The notes: a model not told the origin generated them from the letters alone. Shown: positions 1 to 8,646, counted from the stretch's first letter. The stretch is DNA of 64,000 nt from JANOMH01 sp031422295 (GCA_031422295.1 JANOQM010000011.1:37952-101951); one strand, 5' to 3'. Translations and numbers: made by a program.

Positions 1-257
1 TCATTGGTAAACCCATCCAAAGTCAGCGAAAAGCCGACAAATTCCGCCGACACCGGCTGCGGCAAAACCAGAATCCCGGCCACTTCGGCATCAGGTAAAC
101 CGCTGGCATCAAAGGCAAACCGGCCCTTTAGAATCAGATATTCATCGCCAGATTGGAACGCGACCTGAAAGGCGCGGATCGGGTCGGGGGGAATACAGGA
201 CAAAGCGCTGGCCTGCGTGGTGGCAAGGGCAAGGGCAAAGGTCAGCAGCAGTTTCAT
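1..257 (-). CDS. Small secreted protein, partial (runs off left edge)
   Basis: The reading frame starts with ATG at 257 and stays open to base 1, so the C-terminus is outside the window. The N-terminus is a clear Sec signal peptide (MKLLLTFALALATTQASA), followed by a mature region beginning LSCIPPDPIRAF. The motif GRFAFDASGLPDAEV aligns with GRFVFDASLMPGDDA of the next gene (292-768), so the two are tandem paralogues. No function can be named. It is probably periplasmic or secreted. The gap to the neighbour is about 34 bp, so the two are probably co-transcribed from the rppH side. Confidence 0.75.
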   Translation of the reverse strand, partial: MKLLLTFALALATTQASALSCIPPDPIRAFQVAFQSGDEYLILKGRFAFDASGLPDAEVAGILVLPQPVSAEFVGFSLTLDGFTN

Positions 258-291
258 CGCAAAACTCCGGTTCGCGTGGCAAGCCGCGCAT

Positions 292-768
292 TCATTCTGT
301 CAAATCGGCGCATGTTTCGCCGCGCATGCAGGCGGTGAACAGTGCAATCGTGGCATCATCAGCCGGATAAATACCTGACCCGCAAGGTTCGACCGGCAGC
401 AGATAGGCGCTGCCCGTCACCTGCAGGAATGCAATGACCGGAGCAGTTGTGGGGGCAAAATGGCCGCACCATGGGTTCAGACATTCGGGCTGAATTGCAA
501 CCGAAATGGCCATCGGCGCGGTAAATCCGTCCCGGGTCAGACCATGGCCGGTAAACTGTCCGGGAATGGCGGGATAAACAACACCTTCCGGTGCGTCGTC
601 ACCCGGCATCAGGCTGGCATCAAACACGAAGCGGCCCATCACAATGACGATGTCCTGCGCACGCGCCTCAGCAGTCATGAAATTCCGGGCGGGCTGCGGG
701 GCCGCACAATCCAGCGCCTGCGCGCCGGTTGCGGCAACCAGCAATCCCGCCATGACAAGCCGTTTCAT
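292..768 (-). CDS. Small secreted protein of unknown function, paralogue of the left-edge gene
   Basis: 158 residues with a Sec signal peptide at about 1-18 (ends TGAQA, mature start LDCAAPQPARNF). Cysteines in the mature part (Cys21, ECLNPWCGHF, EPCGSGIY, FTACMRGETC) suggest a disulfide-bonded periplasmic fold. The start codon overlaps the rppH stop (ATGA), indicating translational coupling. The N-terminal third matches the gene at 1-257. I do not recognise a family; Rhodobacterales genomes carry many such short secreted proteins near rppH and ctpA. Confidence 0.8.
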   Translation of the reverse strand: MKRLVMAGLLVAATGAQALDCAAPQPARNFMTAEARAQDIVIVMGRFVFDASLMPGDDAPEGVVYPAIPGQFTGHGLTRDGFTAPMAISVAIQPECLNPWCGHFAPTTAPVIAFLQVTGSAYLLPVEPCGSGIYPADDATIALFTACMRGETCADLTE

Positions 769-1247
769 ATCAGCGCTCCCAACTCTGCCACGACGCGCTC
801 ATAAACCCCGCGCTTGAATGGGACGATATTGGCGACCAGATGCTGGGGGTCCGACCAGTGCCAGCTGGAAAATTCCGGGTGGGCCGTGGCGATATTGACC
901 TGATCATCCCGGCCCAGATAGCGCATCAGGACCCAGGTCTGCGCTTGCCCCCTAAACTTGCCGCCCCAGAACTTACCAACCAATTCAGGCGGCAGATCAT
1001 AGGGAATGGGTTCTGCGGTCTGCGCCTCGATCCGGACCAGATCGGCGGTGACGCCGGTTTCCTCGCATAACTCGCGCAAGGCGGCCGTGGGCACATCCTC
1101 GCCCTTGTCGATCCCGCCTTGGGGCATTTGCCAAGCGTCCTGCGCGGTGTCGCGGCGTTGGCCGACAAACACATGGCCAGCCCGGTTGACCAGCATGATG
1201 CCGACACAGGGGCGATACGGCAGTGCTGCAAGGTTCGCCGGGGTCAT
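765..1247 (-). CDS. rppH: RNA pyrophosphohydrolase (Nudix)
   Basis: 160 residues from the ATG at 1247; a TTG at 1259 would add four residues but has no support. The Nudix box GGIDKGEDVPTAALRELCEE-TGV (about residues 44-66) has the GX5EX7REUXEEXGU pattern complete, including the metal-binding RExxEE. The PYRPCVGIMLVN start and the WQMPQGGID segment are typical of RppH. The family removes pyrophosphate from the 5' triphosphate end of RNA and so triggers RNase E-dependent decay; some members also hydrolyse dinucleoside polyphosphates. It lies downstream of ctpA, as is common in Rhodobacterales. Confidence 0.93.
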   Translation of the reverse strand: MTPANLAALPYRPCVGIMLVNRAGHVFVGQRRDTAQDAWQMPQGGIDKGEDVPTAALRELCEETGVTADLVRIEAQTAEPIPYDLPPELVGKFWGGKFRGQAQTWVLMRYLGRDDQVNIATAHPEFSSWHWSDPQHLVANIVPFKRGVYERVVAELGALI

Positions 1248-1260
1248 GCGCCTAGCCAAA

Positions 1261-1286
1261 GTAAGGTGGGCTTAAACCCACCCTAC
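1261..1286. repeat. 26-bp near-perfect palindrome between rppH and ctpA
   Basis: The arms GTAAGGTGGG and CCCACCCTAC flank CTTAAA, with one mismatch in the ten-base arms and a further T-A pairing inward. It fills the 42-bp gap between the ctpA stop and the rppH start. It resembles the short GTAGGGTGGG-type palindromes scattered through many proteobacterial genomes. It could fold in RNA as a stem-loop separating ctpA and rppH expression. There is no T-run, so a Rho-independent terminator is unlikely. Confidence 0.6.
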
Positions 1287-1301
1287 GTTGTGCGGCAACT
1301 C

Positions 1302-2663
1302 TCATTGCCCCTCAACCACAACGGGCATGGCGGATGGGCCCAGCGCCGACAGACCTTTCAGAATATCAATGGCATAGGCCAGTTGATAATCTTCAATCCG
1401 CAGGGCAGCGGCAGCCTCGGCACGGGCCTGATCTTCCTCGATCATGCGCAGTTCATCCTCGGTCAGGCTGTCGTTGTTCAGCGATCCGCGCAATTCGGCC
1501 TCGGTCCGGTATTGCGGGGTAACCACTTCTTCCGCGGCAGGGTCAACCGGCGGCGCGGGGGGCTGGGCCACGATGATATCGGGCGAAATGCCCAGCGCCT
1601 GAATCGACCGGCCCGAGGGGGTATAATAGCGGGCAGTGGTCAGGCGCATCGCACTTTCGCCAGCCAAAGGCATGACAGTCTGGACCGATCCTTTGCCAAA
1701 GGACTGGGTGCCGACCACAATGGCGCGGCGGTGGTCCTGCAACGCCCCGGCCACAATTTCAGACGCCGACGCCGAGCCACCGTTGATCAGGATCACAATC
1801 GGTTTGCCATCAATCAGGTCGCCGGGGGTGGCGTTAAACCGATCACCATCTTCGGGGTTGCGGCCACGGGTCGATACAATCTCACCGGCATCCAAAAACG
1901 CATCCGACACATAGACCGCCTGATTGAGCAAGCCGCCGGGGTTGTTGCGCATATCCAGCACCACGCCATTAACGTTGTCCAAACCACCCGCAGCCTCAAT
2001 CTGTTCGGCTAGGCCATCGGTCAGGTTCGGGAAGGTCTGGTCGTTGAACGTGGTAATGCGCAGAACGATGGTCTCGCCTTCGGTCCGGGCGCGGGCGGCA
2101 GTCAGTTTGATGCTGTCGCGGATGATCGACAGATCAAACGGCTCAACCTCGCCCTCGCGGACAATGGTGATCACAATCTCGGACCCGACCGGGCCGCGCA
2201 TCAGTTCGACCGCATCCTGCAAGGTCAATCCCAGCACGCTTTCGCCGTTCACTGCGGTAATGAAATCGCCGGTCTTGACCCCGGCAGCGGCGGCCGGGGT
2301 GCCATCCATCGGCGAAACGACCTTGATCCAGCCTTCTTCCTGCGTAACTTCAATCCCAAGGCCGCCAAATTCACCGTCCAGTTGCAGGCGCATCGCTGCG
2401 GCATCTTCGGGCGACATATAGCTGGAATGCGGGTCAAGCGAGGTCAGCATGCCATTGATCGCAGCCTCGATCAGCTTTTGCTCATCCACCGGTTCGACAT
2501 ATTCGTTGCGGATACGGTCAAAAATATCGCCAAACAGGTCCATCTGCTGGTAAATACTGCTGTTCTGCTCTGCCTCTTGGGCAATCAGGGGGCCAGCAAT
2601 TTGCGTAGTGGCCAGCAGACCCAGAACAGTGCCGCCAGCGGCTGCGATCAGAAGTTTCTTCAT
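1302..2663 (-). CDS. ctpA: C-terminal processing peptidase (S41 family)
   Basis: 453 residues. A signal or membrane anchor covers about 1-29. A PDZ domain lies at about 95-165 (EFGGLGIEVTQEEGWIKV), and an S41 protease domain at about 195-360. The catalytic Ser299 is in GGSASASEI and the catalytic Lys324 in QSFGKGSVQ, the 25-residue spacing known from Prc/CtpA. The C-terminal tail is proline- and acid-rich. The family degrades or trims periplasmic proteins, including peptidoglycan hydrolases, by recognising non-polar C-termini. It follows the envC-like gene at a 15-bp gap, which fits co-transcription and a shared role in cell-wall remodelling. Confidence 0.95.
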   Translation of the reverse strand: MKKLLIAAAGGTVLGLLATTQIAGPLIAQEAEQNSSIYQQMDLFGDIFDRIRNEYVEPVDEQKLIEAAINGMLTSLDPHSSYMSPEDAAAMRLQLDGEFGGLGIEVTQEEGWIKVVSPMDGTPAAAAGVKTGDFITAVNGESVLGLTLQDAVELMRGPVGSEIVITIVREGEVEPFDLSIIRDSIKLTAARARTEGETIVLRITTFNDQTFPNLTDGLAEQIEAAGGLDNVNGVVLDMRNNPGGLLNQAVYVSDAFLDAGEIVSTRGRNPEDGDRFNATPGDLIDGKPIVILINGGSASASEIVAGALQDHRRAIVVGTQSFGKGSVQTVMPLAGESAMRLTTARYYTPSGRSIQALGISPDIIVAQPPAPPVDPAAEEVVTPQYRTEAELRGSLNNDSLTEDELRMIEEDQARAEAAAALRIEDYQLAYAIDILKGLSALGPSAMPVVVEGQ

Positions 2664-2678
2664 CGGTGCTTTCTTTCC

Positions 2679-3797
2679 TCACTCAACCGCGAACCAGGTC
2701 GCAGGATCTACGGGACCTTGCCCGTCTCTGACTTCAAGATAAAGGGTTTCCGAACCGGCAGGCCCCACACCTTGCGCGCTTTCGGTCAATATTGCGTCAA
2801 CTTGCGGCATTTCTCCGCCCATCAGACCAATCGGCGCACCCTGCGGCAGGACCTGCCCCGCGTCGCCAAAGGCCTGCGCCATTCCGGCGATGACAATCAG
2901 CACATCAGTGGCCGGTTCCAGAATGATCACCGTGCCATAGTCCAGCAGCGGGCCGCGATAGCGCACAGTGACAGCAACCGGGGCGGTGACCAGCGCACCG
3001 GGCCGCGTGGCAATAACCAGACCGGGGCGGATGATCCCGGCGGCATCCGCCTCGTTGAACCGGCGCAGGATCTGGCCTTGCACCGGCAAAGGCAGGCTGC
3101 CGCGCAACGCCGTTGCATCGGGTTGCGCGCCAGTATCACCCGCCACCGTATCGGCCAGCCCGCTGGCAAAAGCGTCCAACGTTTCGGTCGAGGCGATCAG
3201 AATCGCCGTGGCCACCGCATCTTCGGTAAACCGGCGGGGCAGATCGGTGCGGTCCGACACGGCTTGGGCGAGGGCGGCACGGGCGGCCTGCGCCCCATCC
3301 AGTCCCGCCTGCAACGTGCGGGCCGCCCCATCCTGCACCTGGGCCAGCTCGGCCACTTCGGTCAGATCGGCGCGCAGTTCATCCACCCGCACCTGCACGG
3401 CCGGGGTGATTTCGGACACGATCATTCCTGACCGGGCGGTGCCTAACGGACCCGACGGATGCAGCAACAGCAACGGGACCGGGGCCCGTCCCATGGTCAG
3501 CAACACGCCCAACAATTCGGCCACCTCATCACTGCGGGCGGCCAGTTCCGCCTCAATCGTCGTTTGCCGGATGGCGACCCGGCGCAACCCGTCGCGCATC
3601 GCACCCAACCCATCCTCATAGGCCTGCACCACCTCGGTCAGGGCGGCAATCTGGTCATTCGACCCGCCCGCCTGATCCAGTAAAACTGACGCGGCAGCCA
3701 GCCTTGCGGCGGCGGCCTGTGCGGCAAGAGCGGTTTCGGACTGGGGATAAGCCACCCCAGCCCACAGGCATAAACCCAATGCCGCCAGCCGGATCAT
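2679..3797 (-). CDS. EnvC-like murein hydrolase activator (degenerate LytM/M23 domain)
   Basis: 372 residues with a signal peptide (about 1-18), a long alpha-helical coiled-coil region (about 20-230) and a C-terminal M23/LytM-like domain (about 255-372; LDYGTVIILEPATDVLIVIA). The HxxxD and HxH zinc ligands of active M23 peptidases are absent, as in EnvC and NlpD, which activate amidases rather than cut peptidoglycan themselves. Its start overlaps the gpmI stop by ATGA. Position between gpmI and ctpA matches other Rhodobacterales. Predicted role: control of septal amidases during division. Confidence 0.85.
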   Translation of the reverse strand: MIRLAALGLCLWAGVAYPQSETALAAQAAAARLAAASVLLDQAGGSNDQIAALTEVVQAYEDGLGAMRDGLRRVAIRQTTIEAELAARSDEVAELLGVLLTMGRAPVPLLLLHPSGPLGTARSGMIVSEITPAVQVRVDELRADLTEVAELAQVQDGAARTLQAGLDGAQAARAALAQAVSDRTDLPRRFTEDAVATAILIASTETLDAFASGLADTVAGDTGAQPDATALRGSLPLPVQGQILRRFNEADAAGIIRPGLVIATRPGALVTAPVAVTVRYRGPLLDYGTVIILEPATDVLIVIAGMAQAFGDAGQVLPQGAPIGLMGGEMPQVDAILTESAQGVGPAGSETLYLEVRDGQGPVDPATWFAVE

Positions 3798-5314
3798 CGG
3801 ACAATCAAGCTTTGGCCAGTCATTTCAGGCGGCAATTCCAGCCCCATCAGATCCAGCAATGTGGGGGCCAGATCGGCCAGCCGGCCATTGCGCAGGGTCA
3901 CGCCCGCAGGGCCACCCACCAGAATAACCGGCACCGGATTGGTGGTATGCGACGTATGCGGGCCACCGGTGACCGGATCAACCATCAGCTCGCAATTGCC
4001 ATGATCGGCAGTCACAATCATCGCGCCGCCCACCTTGTGCAGTGCGGCCAAAACCCGGCCCAGCCCCTGATCCACCGCCTCGCAGGCGGCAATCGCGGCG
4101 GCTAAAATCCCGGTATGCCCCACCATATCGGGGTTGGCGTAATTGGTGACGATCAGATCATACCCCGCCTCAATCGCGCCGACAAACGCATCCGTCACTT
4201 CGGCGGCCGACATTTCCGGCTGCAAATCATAGGTGGCCACTTTGGGCGACGGAGCCATGTAGCGGACCTCGCCCAACTCGGGCGTCTCTTTCCCGCCATT
4301 CAGGAAAAACGTCACATGCGGATATTTCTCGGTCTCAGCCAGCCGGAACTGGGTCAAGCCATGGGCGGCAACCCATGACCCCAGCGTATTGACCAGATTG
4401 CGCTTGGGAAACATCGACGCAAACCAGTCAGAATGGGCAACCGAATATTCCACCATCCCCAGCCGGGCCACCAGTGCCACCGGATCACCCCGGTCAAACC
4501 CCGCAAAGCCCGGATCGGCAATCGCGGCCAGTATCTCCCGCGCCCGGTCAGCGCGGAAATTCAGGCATAACAAACCATCGCCGGCCCGCATCCCCGGATA
4601 ACCGCCAATCACCGTGGCGGGAATGAATTCGTCGGTATGACCATTGGCGGCAGCTGCCTGCAACGCCAGCGCGGCGGTTGGCTGTTGCAGGCCCCGCGCC
4701 AGCACGATGGCGTTATAGGCGGTCTCGACCCGGTCCCAGCGATTATCGCGGTCCAGCGCGTAATAGCGGCCGATCACCGTGGCAACGCGTGCCCCCGGCG
4801 GCAAACTCGCCTCCAATGCGGCGATAAATCCGGCAGCCGATGTCGGGGCTACATCGCGCCCGTCGGTCAGCGCATGAATGGCCACCGGGACACCCGCCGC
4901 CTCGATCACGCGGGCAGCAGCCAGCAGATGCACGATATGGCCATGCACCCCGCCGTTCGATACGACACCCATCAGATGCGCGACCCCGCCCGATGCCTTC
5001 AAACTGGCAATAAACCCGACCAAGGCAGGATTGCGGTCAAACGACCCCTCCTCGATCGCCAGATCTATCGCGCCCAGATCCATCGCCACGACGCGGCCCG
5101 CGCCGATATTGGTATGGCCCACTTCGGAATTGCCCATCTGCCCGGTCGGCAGGCCCACATCCGGGCCATGGGTAATCAGTTCGGCCTGCGGACAGGTCGC
5201 CATGATCCGGTTGAAATGCGGCACATTCGCCAGCACCGGGGCATTGGCAAACGGATCGGCGCGCTTGCCCCAACCATCCAGAATGCACAAGACCACAGGT
5301 TTCGGACGGCTCAT
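3794..5314 (-). CDS. gpmI: 2,3-bisphosphoglycerate-independent phosphoglycerate mutase
   Basis: 506 residues from the ATG at 5314, chosen because GAGGGAG sits about six bases upstream; an in-frame ATG 21 bp earlier has no better site. The start MSRPKPVVLCILDGWG supplies the first metal-binding Asp. The phosphoserine nucleophile is Ser63 in QMGNSEVGHTNIG. C-terminal TADHGNCE and GGPHTSHTTNPVP carry the metal-binding His and Asp residues of the alkaline-phosphatase superfamily fold. The enzyme interconverts 3- and 2-phosphoglycerate using manganese. Length is normal for the family. Confidence 0.96.
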   Translation of the reverse strand: MSRPKPVVLCILDGWGKRADPFANAPVLANVPHFNRIMATCPQAELITHGPDVGLPTGQMGNSEVGHTNIGAGRVVAMDLGAIDLAIEEGSFDRNPALVGFIASLKASGGVAHLMGVVSNGGVHGHIVHLLAAARVIEAAGVPVAIHALTDGRDVAPTSAAGFIAALEASLPPGARVATVIGRYYALDRDNRWDRVETAYNAIVLARGLQQPTAALALQAAAANGHTDEFIPATVIGGYPGMRAGDGLLCLNFRADRAREILAAIADPGFAGFDRGDPVALVARLGMVEYSVAHSDWFASMFPKRNLVNTLGSWVAAHGLTQFRLAETEKYPHVTFFLNGGKETPELGEVRYMAPSPKVATYDLQPEMSAAEVTDAFVGAIEAGYDLIVTNYANPDMVGHTGILAAAIAACEAVDQGLGRVLAALHKVGGAMIVTADHGNCELMVDPVTGGPHTSHTTNPVPVILVGGPAGVTLRNGRLADLAPTLLDLMGLELPPEMTGQSLIVR

Positions 5315-5392
5315 CGGTTGCTCCCTCAGCTTCACATGCCCTTTAACGCGCCATCAGGCCAAGGTGAACGGTCCTCCATTCTTTTGTTCAAA

Positions 5393-5414
5393 AATATCCC
5401 CGCCGGAGGCATCA
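5393..5414. repeat. Intergenic AAATAYC-CCGCCGGAGGCATC element, copy 1
   Basis: The 22-bp string differs at only two positions from one at 18225-18246. It lies just after the rlmH stop, before gpmI. The second copy also follows a gene end (leuD). The core CCGCCGG is self-complementary. Short CCGGAGG-type elements behind genes are common in Rhodobacteraceae; this one may mark 3' ends or processing sites. There is no T-run. Confidence 0.5.
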
Positions 5415-5421
5415 AAAGTTC

Positions 5422-5889
5422 CTAAACCCGGTGATACGGCGCCCCCGCCAATATCGATGCGGCGCGATACAACTGCTCAGCCAACATCACCCTTACCAGC
5501 ATATGCGGCCAGACCATTGGGCCAAATGACACTGCGGCATCGGCACGGGCGCGCAATGCGGGATCAATCCCATCCGCACCGCCAATGACAAAGGCCAGAT
5601 CGCGGCCCGCATCGCGCCAGCCCGCCAGCAGCTGCGCGAATGCAGGCGACGTCATCTGCGCGCCGCGTTCATCCAGCACGCAGATCAGCGCACCATCCGG
5701 CACAGCGCGGGCCAGCAACGCAGCCTCGGCCGCCATCCCGCCGCCTTTTTTATCCTCAACCTCCGCAACAGACACCGGCCCCAGCCCAAGCGCCCGGCCG
5801 GTCCGGTCGAATCGCAGCAGATAGTCGTCGATCAACAGCTTTTCCGGGCCCGCACGCAGGCGACCCACGGCGCAAACCGCCAGCTTCAT
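5422..5889 (-). CDS. rlmH: 23S rRNA (pseudouridine1915-N3)-methyltransferase
   Basis: 155 residues from the ATG at 5889, which overlaps the rsfS stop by one base (TGATG); a longer upstream reading has no support. It is a SPOUT-class methyltransferase: the C-terminal part has FVIGGADGID and the family-typical ending AGAPYHRV, parts of the trefoil-knot SAM-binding site. RlmH methylates pseudouridine 1915 in helix 69 of 23S rRNA on the 70S ribosome. Coupling to rsfS is conserved across bacteria and supports the call. Confidence 0.95.
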   Translation of the reverse strand: MKLAVCAVGRLRAGPEKLLIDDYLLRFDRTGRALGLGPVSVAEVEDKKGGGMAAEAALLARAVPDGALICVLDERGAQMTSPAFAQLLAGWRDAGRDLAFVIGGADGIDPALRARADAAVSFGPMVWPHMLVRVMLAEQLYRAASILAGAPYHRV

Positions 5890-6287
5890 CAGACCGGCTT
5901 GGGGGCAACGCTGCCAGCAGGGGTCGGCGCCCCCGGCAGCCACATTTTCTCCAGCTGATAGAAATCGCGGACCTCGGGACGGAACAGATGGACGATCACA
6001 TCGCCTGCATCAATCAGCACCCAATCGCCGGTTTCGCGGCCCTCAACACGGGACAGCACGCCATGCGACTGCTTCACCCGGTCCACCAATTTCTCTGCCA
6101 TTGCAGTGACTTGGCGGGTCGATCGGCCCGTAGCGATGACCATGTAATCGCCGATCTCGGATTTGCCGCGCAGATCAATCTGCACAACCTCCTCGGCTTT
6201 ATCATCATCAAGCGACGCCAGAACCGCATCCAACAGGCTGTGCCCGGTGGCAAACGGCCCAGTCGCGGTCAAAACAGGAGCGGTCAT
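5889..6287 (-). CDS. rsfS: Ribosomal silencing factor RsfS
   Basis: 132 residues, of the RsfS/Iojap/C7orf30 family: LLDAVLASLDDDKAEEVVQIDL, then KSEIGDYMVIATGRSTRQV and ETGDWVLIDAGDVIVHLF are all signature segments. The protein binds uL14 on the 50S subunit and blocks subunit joining when nutrients are short. A short proline-rich tail follows the domain. It forms a two-gene unit with rlmH. Confidence 0.95.
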   Translation of the reverse strand: MTAPVLTATGPFATGHSLLDAVLASLDDDKAEEVVQIDLRGKSEIGDYMVIATGRSTRQVTAMAEKLVDRVKQSHGVLSRVEGRETGDWVLIDAGDVIVHLFRPEVRDFYQLEKMWLPGAPTPAGSVAPKPV

Positions 6288-6589
6288 ATAACCACGCCCA
6301 GCTGCGGCACCCGCCGCAAAGGTATCAAGAGACAGATCATCGTCCTCCAGGGTATCGCGTCACATCATTACCGGGACGCCCGGCCTATGGCGAAGGTAAC
6401 ACCGTCTTGGTGAAATCTCAATGGCGGCCGTCTTGCCATACCGGCCGTCGATAGCGCCAGACTAAAACGGTGGTCCTGCCACCACCGCCCGCAAACCGCA
6501 TGTTCCGGGTCGCCGATGCGCAGGTTTCGGGTCGAGCCGCGACCTTCGGGCAAATACTGAATGCGGCATCGAAGTTGAAAGGAACAACG
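6288..6589. other. Intergenic region, divergent promoters expected
   Basis: 302 bp between the divergent rsfS and short-chain dehydrogenase genes. It should hold both promoters, but I see no confident operator, terminator or RNA gene. A GC-rich inverted segment (ATGGCGGCCGTC ... GGCCGTCGAT) near 6421-6455 is not convincing. Confidence 0.4.
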
Positions 6590-7351
6590 ATGCTACTCAC
6601 CGATAAAATCTTCATCATCACTGGCGCTTCCAGCGGAATCGGCGCAGCTGCGGCGCATCTTTTTGCGCGGAACGGCGCGCGCCTCGTGCTGGGGGCGCGG
6701 CGGTCGGATGCGTTGAAAACCATCGCCGGACAGATCAACGGGTCCCACCGCCACGCCGTCGTTCTGGTCGGCGATGTGACTGATCCGGACTACGCCCGCC
6801 AACTGGTCGATCTGGCCAAGGCAGAATTCGGCGGGCTTGACGGGGCGTTCAACAATGCCGGTCGGATGGGATCCGGGGCAATGATCGCGGATACGGACGC
6901 CGAGGAATGGAAGGCGGTGCTGGCAACCAACCTCACCTCGGCCTTCCATGCCGCCCGGGCACAAATTCCGGCACTTCTGGCCCGTGGCGGCGGGTCGCTG
7001 ATCTTCACCGGATCCTTCGTTGGCCATACCGCCACGCTGCCGGGGATGGGGGCCTATGCGGCGTCAAAAAGCGGGCTGATCGGACTGATGCAGGGCATCG
7101 CCGTTGAATACGGCGCCCAGGGCATCCGCGCCAACGCGCTGCTTCCGGGGGGCACGCTGACGGCGGCTGCGATGGATGCGACGACCAATCCGCAGACCGA
7201 AGCTTTCATCGCAGGTCTGCATGCGCTGAAACGGATGGCCAGGCCGGAAGAGATCGCAAATGCGGCGTTGTTTCTGGCATCCGATCTGTCCAGCTTTGTG
7301 ACCGGATCAGCCATGCTGGCCGATGGGGGGAATTCGATCAACAAACTCTGA
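6590..7351 (+). CDS. SDR-family oxidoreductase
   Basis: 253 residues from the ATG at 6590, preceded by AAAGGAAC; the frame is open further upstream without a better start. Classical short-chain dehydrogenase: TGASSGIG (residues 11-18) binds NAD(P), NNAG is at 88-91, and the catalytic Tyr156 and Lys160 are in YAASK. The segment ending PEEIANAALFLASD and the SAMLADGG terminus are standard. The substrate cannot be told. It stands alone, with no partner gene in the same operon. Confidence 0.9.
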   Translation: MLLTDKIFIITGASSGIGAAAAHLFARNGARLVLGARRSDALKTIAGQINGSHRHAVVLVGDVTDPDYARQLVDLAKAEFGGLDGAFNNAGRMGSGAMIADTDAEEWKAVLATNLTSAFHAARAQIPALLARGGGSLIFTGSFVGHTATLPGMGAYAASKSGLIGLMQGIAVEYGAQGIRANALLPGGTLTAAAMDATTNPQTEAFIAGLHALKRMARPEEIANAALFLASDLSSFVTGSAMLADGGNSINKL

Positions 7352-7668
7352 CAACCTGCATCCTGACCTCTGGCGCGGGGCAATCTCCGCGCCAAAGCCC
7401 GCCGGTCATTAGCCCTCCACGCAGGTCCAAACCGGGCGACAGGACCTCTCGATGTGACAACAGGCCAACCACCGCCACGCATGACCGCCGAACTACTGGA
7501 TCAAGGTGCGCGACGTGGCGGCGATCAGCCCAAAGCAGACTAACCCTGAGGCAAGGAATTTAGGTGTCATCTCGACGCAAGGGGCTCCAGCTTGTCTTCA
7601 ACGTTCTCAGCGATTTCGCAAGACTCCGGCTTTGCAGCACAAAGTTTGTTCGCTATTCGTTCTCAATC
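7352..7668. other. Intergenic region, no feature seen
   Basis: About 317 bp between the SDR gene and the first plausible ATG (7669) of the next coding frame. Frames are open here on both strands because of high GC, but none has a ribosome binding site or a recognisable product. Confidence 0.4.
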
Positions 7669-7995
7669 ATGACTCGGAGAAGCACGCCACAGTGGATGAT
7701 CGACAAGGAGGCCTTTCCGGTCACCATTCGCGTCCTTGTGCCAGAGCATGGCTTCGCAAAATGGGGCGTCGAGAACCAGCCGGATTGCTGGCTGTCGAGC
7801 ACGCTTGAGGCGGGCGATTACGCGTCCACGCCGTACAGCGCGATGTTTGGGCACGGTACTGCGTTTCACTTCCGGACCCTTGAAGACGCAAATCACTTTG
7901 TTGCTCGCTTCCCGCAAATGGTATTGGCCGACGCAACAATGAGTGTGTCATACCGGTCGCCAGCGATTCCGTTCGGTAGGAGGGAAGTCGAAGAC
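7669..7995 (+). other. In-frame coding-like segment directly upstream of the SRAP gene
   Basis: From ATG 7669 the frame runs 109 codons into the SRAP gene without a stop. Codon third positions are G/C-biased as in true genes, and the protein looks globular (WMIDKEAFPVTIRVLV, FHFRTLEDANHFVARFPQ). Either this is a separate small gene that lost its stop codon, or it is an N-terminal domain fused to SRAP. Fusion would bury the SRAP Cys2 that must be the processed N-terminus, so an internal start for SRAP is more likely. I do not recognise the domain. Confidence 0.45.
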
Positions 7996-8646
7996 GTGTG
8001 CAATCTCTATTCATTGACCCGCGCACAAGACGCGATGCGCCAATTGTTCTCTGCTTTGAACTATGAAGACCGGCTCGGCAACCTCGCCCCGTTGTCAGAA
8101 GTCTATCCTGACTATGCCGCGCCGATTCTGCGCAACGGTGGCGGCGGTTTTGAGATGGTCATGGCGCGCTGGGGTCTGCCAACACCGCCACAATTCTTGA
8201 TCGGCAAGAAAACCGACCGAGGAGTGACAAATGTGCGGAACACGGCTTCTCCGCATTGGCGGCGCTGGCTGGAGGTGCCAAACCGCTGCCTAGTGCCGTT
8301 CACCGCCTTTGCGGAGCAAAATATGAGCGAGGGCGGCAATCACTGGTTCGCGTTCGAAGATGATCGCCCCACATTCTTTGCTGGCCTGCAGGTTCCCGGC
8401 TGGAAGTCCATTCGCAAGCTAAAGGATGGCGAAACAACGGATGACCTGTTCGCATTCCTCACCACCGACCCCAATGCTGAGGTGCGGGCGGTCCATCCCA
8501 AGGCAATGCCGGTCATTCTGACCGATCCTAACGATTGGCGCATTTGGCTCACCGCACCTTGGAGTGATGCGAGGCTTCTGCAGAAGCCGCTGCCGGATCA
8601 GGCATTGTGCGACAGCACTCATCTTTTAGGCAAAGTGCTCGGATGA
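7996..8646 (+). CDS. SOS response-associated peptidase (SRAP/YedK/HMCES family)
   Basis: 216 residues if translation starts at the GTG at 7996, which gives the obligatory Met-Cys N-terminus (MCNLYSLTR). AGGAGG lies about 12 bases upstream. SRAP proteins use Cys2 to form a thiazolidine crosslink with abasic sites in single-stranded DNA. Other family landmarks are RWGLPTP, NVRNTA, RCLVPFTAFAE (the active-site Glu) and VHPKAMPVIL (the active-site His region). The conserved HxRMP is altered to HPKAMP. The open frame continues upstream to 7564, see the segment before it. Confidence 0.88.
   Translation: MCNLYSLTRAQDAMRQLFSALNYEDRLGNLAPLSEVYPDYAAPILRNGGGGFEMVMARWGLPTPPQFLIGKKTDRGVTNVRNTASPHWRRWLEVPNRCLVPFTAFAEQNMSEGGNHWFAFEDDRPTFFAGLQVPGWKSIRKLKDGETTDDLFAFLTTDPNAEVRAVHPKAMPVILTDPNDWRIWLTAPWSDARLLQKPLPDQALCDSTHLLGKVLG

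Noticed and set aside
1119..2012. Long plus-strand frame opposite ctpA
   Set aside because: Product is Arg/Gly/His-rich low-complexity with no ribosome binding site; ctpA on the other strand is certain.
5315..5421. EcfG-type promoter for gpmI
   Set aside because: TGAAC-N17-CGTT on the minus strand differs in the first -35 base, and gpmI is a housekeeping gene; not convincing.
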